Made by a program: the position numbers and the translations under genes. Below the pieces are notes generated by a model, which made no database searches, was not told where the DNA came from, and was given only the letters and a program-made list of their open reading frames with translations. From the NCBI GenBank assembly GCA_012689375.1, contig JAAZLO010000004.1:1-32563 (forward strand): a stretch of DNA of 32,563 nucleotides, in the 5' to 3' direction. The DNA is from Bacillota bacterium (lineage in GTDB: Bacteria > Bacillota > SHA-98 > UBA4971). Below are positions 24,719 to 32,560 of this stretch, in pieces (position 1 is the stretch's first letter; every line of letters begins with the position of its first letter).

Positions 24719-26437
24719 CTATTCAGTGGAAATTATATAGTAATAAACAGGCTGTCCACCGTAATGAACTTCAACTTCTAAGTACGGATAAATATCAGCG
24801 AGCCGTTCTGCTAATATATCAGCTTCTTCAGAATGCACATCTTTCCCGTAATATATTGTTATAAGGGAAGTATCCTTATCTACCATTTGACTGACGAGAT
24901 TCATCCCTACCTCATCCCGATCTTTCCCCGCTGAACACAGTTCACCGTCTTTTATCCCGATAAAGTCTTTTTCGTCAATTGTAAACCCGTTGACGTTTGA
25001 ATCGCGCACTGCATATGTAACTTCCCCTGTACTTACCTGGGATATAACATCCTTCATGGACTTTTTGTTTGTTTCGGCATCTGCCACAGGGTTAAAAGTA
25101 ACAAGGGCAGAGACCCCCTGGGGAATTGTCTCTGTAGGAATCACCGCTATATCCGTATCAGGCACAAGTTCTTTAACTTTATCAGCCGTGAGAACTACAT
25201 TACTGTTATTCGGCAAGATAATAACACTTTTTGCATAGACCTCATAGACAGCATCCCTGAGCTCCTCTATGCTGGGATTCATTGTTTGCCCGCCTTCAAC
25301 GATAATATCGGCACCTAAGCTTTTCAAAATAGTAGAAATACCCTCTCCGGTAGCTACTGCAACAACCCCGACAGGCTTCTTTACCTTTTGCCCTTTAGAG
25401 TTAATTGACTTTCCTAAACCGGCCCCGGCATTCCCCTCCTTTTCATAACATGCGAATGCAGGTTCATTCTGTGTTAATCTTGCTTCTTCAAATTCATCAT
25501 GTTGGTAGGCCATATTATCAATTTGAATTTCATGGAGTTCACCCATACGAATACAATGTTCCAATACCTGACCCGGATGATTAGTATGGACATGGACTTT
25601 TGCCACTTCATCAGTACCTACAACTAACACACAATCCCCGAACCGGGTTACGTTTTGTCTAAGCATGTTAAGGGGCAAATTTCTGCCTTTTACAAGGAAT
25701 TCCGTACAATATCGGAATTTAAGCTCCTCCTTCGGAGCTTCTTTAGTTTTTCTTAAAGCTTGCCCGACATCTGCTTTCCCGGGGATAACAACTAAAGGTT
25801 CATGTTTTCCGAATATAGGTTCCCCCCGAACTGACTTTACACATCCTTCCCAGAAAAACACAAGGCCCTGGCCTCCTGCATCCACAACCCCGGCTTCTTT
25901 AAGTGCGGGGAGCATTTCAGGAGTAGAATCCAGAGTGTTCTGGGCATCCCTTAATATTCTTTCTATTGCCGGCACTATTTCAAGCTTCATTTTCATACAT
26001 TCCACTGCGGAACGGGCAGCATTGCGGGCAATTGTCAGCATAGTTCCTTCAACAGGCTTCATAACTGCCTTGTATGCCATGGACGCGGCCACCTGCAAGC
26101 CCCGGGCGAGCCCCGGTGTATCTAAGGTTACCTTACCTTCAATTCCCTTTGCAAACCCCCTTAGGAGTTGCGATAGTATAACACCTGAATTCCCTCTTGC
26201 CCCCATAAGCGAACCTAACGCCGCAGCCTCAGCTATTTCAGACAATGTTTTGCCTTCAGTTTTGCCGGCCTCCCGGACAGCAGCAAGAAGTGTTAAGTGC
26301 ATATTTGTCCCTGTATCACCATCCGGAACCGGAAATACATTTAGCGCATTTACGAGCTCTTTATTCGCACCGAGCCACTCAGTCCCGGCAGAGATTGCAC
26401 GCGCAAAATCCTCTGCATCAAGCAAGCTCAGCCCCAA
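24719..26437 (-). CDS. fakA: DAK phosphatase-domain protein, FakA/YloV family
   Basis: FakA is the kinase subunit that phosphorylates fatty acids bound to FakB (DegV) proteins. The 572-residue product has an N-terminal DhaL-like ATP-binding domain (about 1-200) with NVFPVPDGDTGTNM (33-46), MGARGNSGVILSQLLRG, KPVEGTML and DAGGQGLVFF. A middle region and a C-terminal domain (about 300-572) typical of the YloV family follow. I chose TTG at 26437 because AGGGGG lies eight bases upstream and the family starts about there; a frame from 26485 would overlap asp23. The asp23-fakA pair is standard in Firmicutes. recG, which often follows, is absent. The symbol is by family; no fakB is in the window. 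Confidence 0.9.
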   Translation of the reverse strand: MGLSLLDAEDFARAISAGTEWLGANKELVNALNVFPVPDGDTGTNMHLTLLAAVREAGKTEGKTLSEIAEAAALGSLMGARGNSGVILSQLLRGFAKGIEGKVTLDTPGLARGLQVAASMAYKAVMKPVEGTMLTIARNAARSAVECMKMKLEIVPAIERILRDAQNTLDSTPEMLPALKEAGVVDAGGQGLVFFWEGCVKSVRGEPIFGKHEPLVVIPGKADVGQALRKTKEAPKEELKFRYCTEFLVKGRNLPLNMLRQNVTRFGDCVLVVGTDEVAKVHVHTNHPGQVLEHCIRMGELHEIQIDNMAYQHDEFEEARLTQNEPAFACYEKEGNAGAGLGKSINSKGQKVKKPVGVVAVATGEGISTILKSLGADIIVEGGQTMNPSIEELRDAVYEVYAKSVIILPNNSNVVLTADKVKELVPDTDIAVIPTETIPQGVSALVTFNPVADAETNKKSMKDVISQVSTGEVTYAVRDSNVNGFTIDEKDFIGIKDGELCSAGKDRDEVGMNLVSQMVDKDTSLITIYYGKDVHSEEADILAERLADIYPYLEVEVHYGGQPVYYYIISTE

Positions 26438-26459
26438 CGGGTTAACCCCCTGTCGCCGT

Positions 26460-26837
26460 TCACTCAGATTCATCCTCTCGGACATGTGTCACCCTCACAC
26501 CCTGTACTGTGATATTTACTTTCGAAACCTTAAGACCGGTCATACTTTCTACAACATATCTGACCTTATTCATAATGTTATGTGCAACCTCAGTAATCCT
26601 CGTCCCGTATTCAACTATAATATAAAGGTCCACTACAACCTCATCACCAGCAAGCCTAACTTCAACACCCCGGCTCATGTTATCCATGCCAAGGAGCTCA
26701 GCTATTCCATCCTGTATGTTTCTTGACGCCATTCCAACAAGGCCGTAACATTCAGTTGCAGCCATCCCACTGATAAGAGCTATTACCTCATCGGAGATGG
26801 TGATTTGGCCCAGTTCGGTACTGACATCTCTTCCCAT
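26460..26837 (-). CDS. Asp23/Gls24 family envelope stress protein
   Basis: Asp23 family proteins are small acidic proteins linked to envelope homeostasis, usually next to fakA. The 125-residue product has the family pattern ITISDEVIALISGMAATE, then VDLYIIVEYGTRITEVAHNIMNKVRY and VSKVNITVQGVRV (the second given here as IIVEYGTRI and EVAHNIMNKV elsewhere in the protein). The ATG directly abuts the stop of a 30-codon frame upstream (TAA then ATG). The ribosome site GGGGG is rather far (11 bases), so coupling with that frame is possible. A sigma-A promoter about 150 bases upstream faces rpmB. Confidence 0.92.
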   Translation of the reverse strand: MGRDVSTELGQITISDEVIALISGMAATECYGLVGMASRNIQDGIAELLGMDNMSRGVEVRLAGDEVVVDLYIIVEYGTRITEVAHNIMNKVRYVVESMTGLKVSKVNITVQGVRVTHVREDESE

Positions 26838-26930
26838 TTAACTGGCTACCCCCTGCCTTAGCGATTTGGCGGTAAGATGTTCCTTTATTTCTTCGCTTCT
26901 CATTGGATTCCTTCCCATAATAGTATTCAT
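26838..26930 (-). CDS. Possible 30-residue leader peptide before asp23
   Basis: A short frame of 30 codons starts at ATG 26930 (MNTIMGRNPMRSEEIKEH...) and ends in TAA directly before the asp23 ATG. AAAGG and GGGG lie upstream within reach of a ribosome site. It lies in the roughly 150-base leader predicted from the asp23 promoter. The peptide is charged, with no signal sequence or known motif. The abutting stop and start suggest translational coupling, but a frame this short can arise by chance. A longer frame from 27023 crosses the promoter and is unlikely. Confidence 0.28.
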   Translation of the reverse strand: MNTIMGRNPMRSEEIKEHLTAKSLRQGVAS

Positions 26931-26975
26931 ATACCCCGTACCTTTAGAAATACGTCCCTCCGTATATGACACCAC

Positions 26976-27004
26976 TTGTCCTGCCCGCGCTGCTATGATA
27001 CAAT
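26976..27004 (+). promoter_or_regulatory. Sigma-A promoter of rpmB
   Basis: TTGTCC (26976-26981) precedes TACAAT (26999-27004) by exactly 17 bases, with TG just before the -10 box (extended -10). The predicted leader is about 34 bases, with AGGAGG before the rpmB ATG. Its -10 box overlaps that of the opposing asp23 promoter. Confidence 0.65.
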
Positions 27005-27023
27005 ACCCGGGAGGTCTTTTCAA
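26995..27023 (-). promoter_or_regulatory. Sigma-A promoter of asp23-fakA
   Basis: On the minus strand TTGAAA (27018-27023) precedes TATCAT (26995-27000) by exactly 17 bases; each box has one mismatch. Transcription would start near 26988, about 150 bases before the asp23 ATG. The -10 box shares bases 26999-27000 with the rpmB -10 box, so polymerase cannot occupy both. Confidence 0.6.
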
Positions 27024-27044
27024 GATAGGAGGGTGCTAACAAGT

Positions 27045-27236
27045 ATGGCACGTCGGTGTGATATATGCGGGAAAGAACCGCAAGTCGGCAAGCAAATAAG
27101 CCATTCCCACAGAATATCCTCTCGGAGATGGCTCCCAAATATACGCGTCGTCAGAGCGTATATAAACGGTAAAACAAAGCGAATTAAAGTATGCACAAGA
27201 TGCCTTCGCTCAGGAAAAGTTGAGCGCGCGCGATAA
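27045..27236 (+). CDS. rpmB: 50S ribosomal protein L28
   Basis: L28 is a small large-subunit protein. The 63-residue product starts MARRCDICGKEPQVGKQISHSHR and ends KVCTRCLRSGKVERAR (first given here as MARRCDICGKEPQVGKQISH). It carries two CxxC pairs (CDIC, CTRC), the zinc-binding form. ATG at 27045 has AGGAGGGTG upstream; the longer frame from 26976 includes the promoter. It is transcribed alone, divergently from asp23-fakA, with a terminator after it. Confidence 0.97.
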   Translation: MARRCDICGKEPQVGKQISHSHRISSRRWLPNIRVVRAYINGKTKRIKVCTRCLRSGKVERAR

Positions 27237-27279
27237 AAGCAATCTAAAAACACAAGAATTAATTGATTTCTCCCTTTTA

Positions 27280-27330
27280 TTCGATAGGTCAGGTCCGTTT
27301 TTTTATAAAGGCCTATCGAATTTTATATTA
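27280..27330 (+). terminator. Intrinsic terminator of rpmB
   Basis: TTCGATAGG (27280-27288) pairs perfectly with CCTATCGAA (27312-27320), with a T-rich loop, followed by TTTTATATTA. It lies about 45 bases after the rpmB stop. The 150 bases between rpmB and the convergent Ig-like gene hold two terminators, one per strand. Confidence 0.7.
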
Positions 27331-27344
27331 TGTCTGTGACTGTA

Positions 27345-27380
27345 CCAAAAGCGGGGTCCCTGATTAATTAAGAGACCCCG
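27345..27380 (-). terminator. Intrinsic terminator of the Ig-like gene
   Basis: On the minus strand CGGGGTCTC (27372-27380) pairs with GGGACCCCG (27352-27360), 9 bp with one G-U pair and an AT-rich loop, followed by CTTTT. It lies just after the stop of the Ig-like gene. Confidence 0.7.
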
Positions 27381-27386
27381 GCCAGA

Positions 27387-28373
27387 TTACCATACAAACT
27401 TTATATTATCCAATGCACAAAACCACGCCCAGCCGCAGGATTCAAACTCTATCGATTTAATAAACGAAGGCCTTGGGGTTTGTGCGCTTAAATTATATGA
27501 TTTATGAGCCCATTTCCCCGCCTCAACAAATTCCGCGAAACTGTCAATTCCCCCCTCAACAGGCATATGGTAATAGTATGATCTGGTAAAGGAATGTTCT
27601 TTCCCGTCTCTATCCAAATAAACGACAATAACCTTTAGAGGATATGTACCCCCGGGGGAATATTGTTTGAGCGTATAGTCACCTATCAACACATCAAAGG
27701 ATAGAAATACCAGGCCTGACAACGGGACCTCACGATCGATAATCTGCTTTAAACTGGAAGATCCCATTTCAAAAGTGGGAGGACGCGATATTGTAAGAAC
27801 ATATTCACCGTCGGTATCCGATACTACGTTCCACTGGGCAGCCCTAGAACCCCTTTCTTCGCTATGGGTCCATTCCCATTCACTTATATCTCCTGTTGAA
27901 AATCCACCGTTCTTAGGTACTTCTCCGGGAGACGGCGGGCTTTGTTCCGTAGTGAAAACCCATTCATAGTCTTGTAAGGATTCCTTACCTTCCTTATTTT
28001 TGGCACCTCTTTGTACAGTTACCTTATATGTAGTGGAATATTTCAAAGGGCGACTGGGTGTAATTATTAAAATTGATTCACCACGAAGCAATTGCCAACT
28101 TGCGGGGTATGCTAAATCCGGGCTGGGCGATATCACAACAGATTGAATTGTTGAAGATTCGTCCATAGGTCCGTTAAAAATAATATGTATAGAAGTACCA
28201 ACTGGAACATATTCCATGCCATGAGACGGGTAGACTTGTACAACCCTTGGCGGCTCTACTTCAAGTTCTATATCTGCTGCAACAGCTGTGGCAGGGTAAA
28301 CCGCCCCGAAAAGGATTGATAATGACACAAGTAATAAAAAAATCGGTGCCTCCCGGCAAATCCATCGGCACAT
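27387..28373 (-). CDS. Secreted protein with Ig-like (Big_5/SbsA-type) domain
   Basis: The 328-residue product has an N-terminal signal peptide (about 1-33: hydrophobic run IFLLLVSLSILFGAVYPATA, cleavage near AVAAD). An Ig-like domain follows (about 40-143), with the Big_5 pattern VVQVYPSHGMEYVPVGTSI, FNGPMDESS and YSTTYKVTVQRGAKNKEG. After a proline-rich linker a C-terminal beta-rich domain (about 152-328) starts NGGFSTGDISEWEW and ends CALDNIKFVW, a layout seen in carbohydrate-binding jelly-roll modules. No catalytic motif or anchor is visible. It is likely a secreted or surface protein binding polymer or sugar (inference). GGAGG lies seven bases before the ATG, and a SigH-like promoter lies upstream. 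Confidence 0.8.
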   Translation of the reverse strand: MCRWICREAPIFLLLVSLSILFGAVYPATAVAADIELEVEPPRVVQVYPSHGMEYVPVGTSIHIIFNGPMDESSTIQSVVISPSPDLAYPASWQLLRGESILIITPSRPLKYSTTYKVTVQRGAKNKEGKESLQDYEWVFTTEQSPPSPGEVPKNGGFSTGDISEWEWTHSEERGSRAAQWNVVSDTDGEYVLTISRPPTFEMGSSSLKQIIDREVPLSGLVFLSFDVLIGDYTLKQYSPGGTYPLKVIVVYLDRDGKEHSFTRSYYYHMPVEGGIDSFAEFVEAGKWAHKSYNLSAQTPRPSFIKSIEFESCGWAWFCALDNIKFVW

Positions 28374-28418
28374 TATATTGCCTCCCTCTACATTACATGC
28401 TTTTCTCCATACTAGCTA

Positions 28419-28447
28419 AAGTTCGTCGTAAACTTATAATATCCTGC
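28419..28447 (-). promoter_or_regulatory. Candidate SigH-type promoter of the Ig-like gene
   Basis: On the minus strand GCAGGATAT (28439-28447) fits RnAGGAwww fully. After 11 bases comes GACGAACTT (28419-28427), matching RnnGAATww at all but one position. Spacing equals that of the spoVS promoter. The predicted leader is about 40 bases. It lies in the 100-base gap after the Nudix gene. Confidence 0.45.
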
Positions 28448-28473
28448 AAAAACACTTTATCACTGTAAAGACA

Positions 28474-28935
28474 TTAGTTTGAAATCCCATGGGTACCTCT
28501 TTGCGTATTATCTAGGTTTAAAATACGCTTTCTTGCTAATTTCACGAGGGTGCTGCTGTCCTCATAAGTCAACACAGACATGGCAGATTGCCATGAAACA
28601 AATCTGACAGACGTAATACCCTCCTCTTTTTGATATTTTGTATTCAGGGAGGGGTTATCATACCCTTCTACCGGCACCCCAGCGTACCAATGAACAGTTT
28701 TATCAACAAGTTTACCTGTTATATCCGAGGTGTACGTATAATTGGTTTCCCCCAAGAAACATAAAATTTTAGCCCTAACACTTGTTTCTTCCAATACCTC
28801 TCTCAATGCGGCTTCATAGGGTGTCTCCCCGGGGTTTATTTTTCCTTTGGGTAGGACCCATTCATTAAATCTATTCCTAATAATAAGGACATTTTCGCCG
28901 GCAAACACTATTATACCTGCGCTAATTTCATACAT
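28474..28935 (-). CDS. Nudix hydrolase
   Basis: Nudix enzymes hydrolyse nucleoside diphosphates linked to another group. The product (153 residues from ATG at 28935) contains the Nudix box GKINPGETPYEAALREVLEETSV (G at its start, E after GKINPG, then REVLEE). The late glycine of the box is Ser here. The N-terminal ISAGIIVFAGENVLIIRN and WVLPKGKI resemble MutT or Ap4A-hydrolase-like members. The substrate cannot be told. The start at 28935 has GGAG nine bases upstream; ATG at 28950 is an alternative. It follows ileS closely and may be co-transcribed. Confidence 0.88.
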   Translation of the reverse strand: MYEISAGIIVFAGENVLIIRNRFNEWVLPKGKINPGETPYEAALREVLEETSVRAKILCFLGETNYTYTSDITGKLVDKTVHWYAGVPVEGYDNPSLNTKYQKEEGITSVRFVSWQSAMSVLTYEDSSTLVKLARKRILNLDNTQRGTHGISN

Positions 28936-28958
28936 CCCGGCTTTCTCCATAAACTGAT

Positions 28959-31900
28959 TTATACCTTCCTGGCTACACTGATAACAGTCATATGTCCGTT
29001 AATATTCCATTTCCGGTTATTCCCCTGCTTGACATTGACTGCTTCAGGTTTCCCTGAATATATTAACTCACTGGAAAGGGTTTCTTCCATAATATAATCC
29101 TTGTGGAGTCTGCATGCCTCTTCAATTTCACTTCCCGACCAGAATAATGTAATAATTCTGTCCTCTACATTGAGATCGGCTTCCTTACGCATTGTTTGTA
29201 TTTTATTTACCATCTCCCTGGCAAGCCCCTCCATAACTAAGTCCGGGGAGAGCTCGGTAATTAAAACACAGGCTATATTACCGTCACTTTCAATGGCAAA
29301 CCCTTCCTTTTCTACAGTATCAACTACCAATTCCTCGGCAGAAATAAGGATTGTACCTTCCTTACAGGGGATCTCCACACTTCCCTCATTCTTGAGATCA
29401 TTTACGATTTCCCCCGGGTTAAGGCTGTCTATCCCGGCTGTAATATCCCTCATCATTTCTCCATATTTCGGCCCCAGCACATCAAATCTCGGCTTTACTT
29501 TATAGGCTACAAATTCATCTGTTTCATCTGCAATTCTAATTGTTTTAATATTTAATTCTTCCTTTATAATAGGCTCCAAGGTCTTTACGGCATGTTTATC
29601 ATCGGGATCCGGAAGAATAGCCACCATTTCACTTAGAGGTTGCCGAATTTTGATATTAATCTTGTTTCTAGCAGCCCTACCCAGGGTTACCAGCTTCCTT
29701 GCAACAGCCATATTGTGTTCTAGTTTAGGATCGATTAGATCTTTGTTACAAACAGGATAATCACAAAGGTGAACACTCTCAGGAACATTGCTGCACCTCT
29801 CAGCCTCAAGGTTCATATATATCTCTTCAGATATGAAGGGTGTGAAAGGGGCAATTAGCTTTGAAAGGCCAACAAGCATTTCATGGAGTGTAAGATAAGC
29901 CGAAATTTTATCCTGTGTCATGTGGGCACCCCAGTAACGCCTTCTGGATCTCCTTACATACCAATTACTTAAATCATCGGTAAACCTTTCTATGCCTCTG
30001 GCTGCAGGTGTAATGCTATATATATCCAGTTCAGTTCTGACACTCTTTACAAGGCTGTTAAATCGGGAAATGATCCATTTATCTAAAATCCCTCTTTCTT
30101 CCGGTGGTATTTGATATTCACTTGGATCAAACCCATCAACATTTGCATAAAGGACATAAAACGAATATATATTCCATAAAGTCGATAGGAATTTACGTTG
30201 GGATTCGCTTACTGCTTCAAGATAGAAACGTGTTGGATTCCACGGAGGGTTTACAGTATACAAATACCAGCGAAATGCATCAGCCCCGTACGTATCAAAT
30301 ACTTCCCAAGTATCTACTACATTCCCTCTCCTTTTGCTCATTTTCAGGCCTTCCGCATCAAGCACATGCCCCAGTACAAGGACATTCTTAAAAGAGGGTT
30401 CATCGAAAAGAAGAGTTGAGATAACAAGTAATGTATAGAACCATCCGCGGGTTTGATCTATTGCTTCACTGATAAAATCTGCAGGAAAACTACGTTTAAA
30501 TTCTTCTTTGTTTTCCATAGGATAGTGCCATTGGGCAAACGGCATTGAGCCTGAATCAAACCACGCATCAATAACTTCAGGGACTCTTCGCATAAGCCCG
30601 CTGCATTCAGGACATTTAAGGACAGCCTTATCAATGTAAGGCCTATGAAGCTCAAGCCTTTCGGGGAGTTCCACAGCCATTTCTTTGAGTTCCTTAATAC
30701 TTCCTATGCACCGGATATTGGAACAATCCTCACATGTCCAGATAGGGAGGGGTGTACCCCAATAACGTTCTCTGCTGACTGCCCAATCAATCACATTTTC
30801 CAGGAAGTTACCCATACGCCCCTTTTTTATGTGTTCGGGGTACCACGAGATATTATTATTATTACGCAATAAGGCCTCTTTGACTGCGGTGGTTTTGATA
30901 AACCATGAAGTCCGTGCGTAGTAAAGAAGCGGGGTATCACACCGCCAGCAAAAGGGATATGTGTGGGTATATTGTTCATCTCTGAAGAGTCTTCCGCGGG
31001 ATTTAAGATCTCCTATAATTAAGGGATCCGCTTCCTTAACAAACACGCCTTTCCATTTTTCAATTTCATCAGTAAATCTCCCCTCTTCATCTACCGGTTG
31101 AACTATCGGTAGATCATACTCTAGGGAAGCATTCATATCATCTTCACCAAATGCAGGGGCCAGGTGCACTATACCTGTACCGTCTTCAAGCGTAACAAAG
31201 TCCTGACTAACCACATACCAAGCCTTTTTCTCAGGCACGGTAAATTTAAAGGGAGGCTCATATTCTATCCCAACCAAAGATTCGCCTTGGAATTCATCTA
31301 GAATTTCGTAGTCTGTATCTTCGGGAATTGCAGAATCCAGGAGTTCTTTTGCCAGTATTAACTTGTAACCTGTATCTGTCTGCTTGATTTTCACATAAGT
31401 AGCATCTGCATGTACTGCCAACGCCACGTTGGACGGGAGGGTCCAAGGAGTCGTTGTCCATACTAAAAACGCTGTATCCTCTTCATCCTTCAGTGGAAAT
31501 TTTACGTAAATGGATGGATCATCAACTTCCTGGTAACCCTGGGCAACTTCGTGGCTTGATAAAGCCGTTCCACATCTGGGACAATATGGGACTACCTTAT
31601 GCCCTTTATAAAGAAGGCCTTTTTCCCAAATTTGACTGAGAGCCCACCAAACAGACTCAATATAGTAATTCTCATAGGTTACATAGGCATCCTCTAGATC
31701 GACCCAAAACCCTACACGTTCAGTCATACGTTCCCATTCCGTTTTATAGCGGAATACGCTTTCCTTACATTTTTCAATGAAGTTCTCAACACCGTATTCT
31801 TCTATTTGGGGCTTACCGCTGATTTCTAATTCCTTTTCTATTTCCAATTCAACTGGAAGCCCATGTGTATCCCATCCGCCTTTACGCGGAACATGGTACC

Positions 31901-32126
31901 CGCACATCGTACGGTATCTGGGAATAAGATCCTTAATCACCCGGGTCAGCACATGTCCGGGATGGGGCATGGCATTAGCGGTAGGTGGACCCTCGTAAAA
32001 CATGAATTTAGGTCCGTCTTCAGTCTTCTCAAGGGTTTTTCTGAAGATACCACGATCCTTCCAGAACTCCAGGATTTTTTCTTCCATTTCAGGTACGTTT
32101 ATAGCCGGATCGACTTTATTGAACAT
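28959..32126 (-). CDS. ileS: Isoleucyl-tRNA synthetase, type II (eukaryote-like)
   Basis: IleRS charges tRNA-Ile with isoleucine and edits valine. The 1055-residue product starts MFNKVDPAINVPEMEEKILEFW. It has the HIGH motif as HPGH (55-58), GWDTHGLPVE (84-93), the CP1 editing domain with WTTTPWTLPSN (about 223-233), Cys pairs CPRC, CWRC, CEDC and CPEC, and KMSKR at 595-599. Length, N-terminus and HPGH resemble the type II class (for example Thermus thermophilus and archaeal or eukaryotic enzymes) rather than the type I enzyme of about 920 residues in B. subtilis. Type II enzymes are generally insensitive to mupirocin. The ATG has GGAGGA six bases upstream. A T-box leader controls it. Confidence 0.97.
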   Translation of the reverse strand: MFNKVDPAINVPEMEEKILEFWKDRGIFRKTLEKTEDGPKFMFYEGPPTANAMPHPGHVLTRVIKDLIPRYRTMCGYHVPRKGGWDTHGLPVELEIEKELEISGKPQIEEYGVENFIEKCKESVFRYKTEWERMTERVGFWVDLEDAYVTYENYYIESVWWALSQIWEKGLLYKGHKVVPYCPRCGTALSSHEVAQGYQEVDDPSIYVKFPLKDEEDTAFLVWTTTPWTLPSNVALAVHADATYVKIKQTDTGYKLILAKELLDSAIPEDTDYEILDEFQGESLVGIEYEPPFKFTVPEKKAWYVVSQDFVTLEDGTGIVHLAPAFGEDDMNASLEYDLPIVQPVDEEGRFTDEIEKWKGVFVKEADPLIIGDLKSRGRLFRDEQYTHTYPFCWRCDTPLLYYARTSWFIKTTAVKEALLRNNNNISWYPEHIKKGRMGNFLENVIDWAVSRERYWGTPLPIWTCEDCSNIRCIGSIKELKEMAVELPERLELHRPYIDKAVLKCPECSGLMRRVPEVIDAWFDSGSMPFAQWHYPMENKEEFKRSFPADFISEAIDQTRGWFYTLLVISTLLFDEPSFKNVLVLGHVLDAEGLKMSKRRGNVVDTWEVFDTYGADAFRWYLYTVNPPWNPTRFYLEAVSESQRKFLSTLWNIYSFYVLYANVDGFDPSEYQIPPEERGILDKWIISRFNSLVKSVRTELDIYSITPAARGIERFTDDLSNWYVRRSRRRYWGAHMTQDKISAYLTLHEMLVGLSKLIAPFTPFISEEIYMNLEAERCSNVPESVHLCDYPVCNKDLIDPKLEHNMAVARKLVTLGRAARNKINIKIRQPLSEMVAILPDPDDKHAVKTLEPIIKEELNIKTIRIADETDEFVAYKVKPRFDVLGPKYGEMMRDITAGIDSLNPGEIVNDLKNEGSVEIPCKEGTILISAEELVVDTVEKEGFAIESDGNIACVLITELSPDLVMEGLAREMVNKIQTMRKEADLNVEDRIITLFWSGSEIEEACRLHKDYIMEETLSSELIYSGKPEAVNVKQGNNRKWNINGHMTVISVARKV

Positions 32127-32194
32127 GATACATCCTCCTTGAAATTTCCAAAGCAGGTTTGCTTAATAAAGATTTTATCAATTATATACACAAC

Positions 32195-32233
32195 AAAAAA
32201 TCTCCCGACCCCGAAATCGGGACGGGAGATTTA
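32195..32233 (-). terminator. T-box terminator hairpin
   Basis: On the minus strand AAATCTCCCG pairs with CGGGAGATTT (10 bp), with an inner CCCG/CGGG pairing, followed by a T run (32195-32200). It is the regulated terminator of the ileS leader, about 70 bases before the ileS start. Confidence 0.9.
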
Positions 32234-32494
32234 ACTCTCGCGGTACCACCCGAATTAGTCGCCGCCGCAACTCACTCGTAGCACGCCGGGCTTGGCTTAA
32301 ATTGTCCCGCACCGGGCGTACCTTTCCCCTGTATCGGGAGGACCCGGCCGCGTCTACTCTCCTCCCCCGACACAGAGGTCAGCTTTGGATTTTGCGTGGC
32401 CACTCCAGGGTGATTTTAGGCGCTCCTAAGCCCCGACTCACACCTTACTCGGTTCGCTTAAACTCCCAGATGCAGCCTATTTGTCCCTATCATC
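32195..32494 (-). promoter_or_regulatory. T-box leader (riboswitch) of ileS
   Basis: The leader senses uncharged tRNA-Ile. The T-box itself, CGGGTGGTACCGCG (32239-32252), is a perfect form. A probable specifier codon AUC (Ile; 32412-32414) sits in the context AAAAUCACC followed by UGGAGUG, typical of the 3' side of the stem I specifier loop. A terminator follows the T-box. The 5' end near 32494 is an estimate. Uncharged tRNA-Ile would pair at the specifier and T-box, favour the antiterminator and raise ileS expression. Confidence 0.93.
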
Positions 32495-32532
32495 GTTTTA
32501 ATAAGATATCCAATTTATCATAATTACATGTA

Positions 32533-32560
32533 TTTATATCGTATTCGCGAATTTAGTCTA
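32533..32560 (-). promoter_or_regulatory. Candidate sigma-A promoter of ileS
   Basis: On the minus strand TAGACT (32555-32560) precedes TATAAA (32533-32538) by 16 bases. It lies about 40 bases before the estimated start of T-box stem I, a fitting position. The match is moderate and lies close to the window edge. Confidence 0.4.

Noticed and set aside
25665-26726. Plus-strand open frame of 353 codons opposite fakA and asp23
   Set aside because: It is fully antisense to two well-supported genes, low in complexity (Ser, Ala, Pro rich), and has no family signature or ribosome site.
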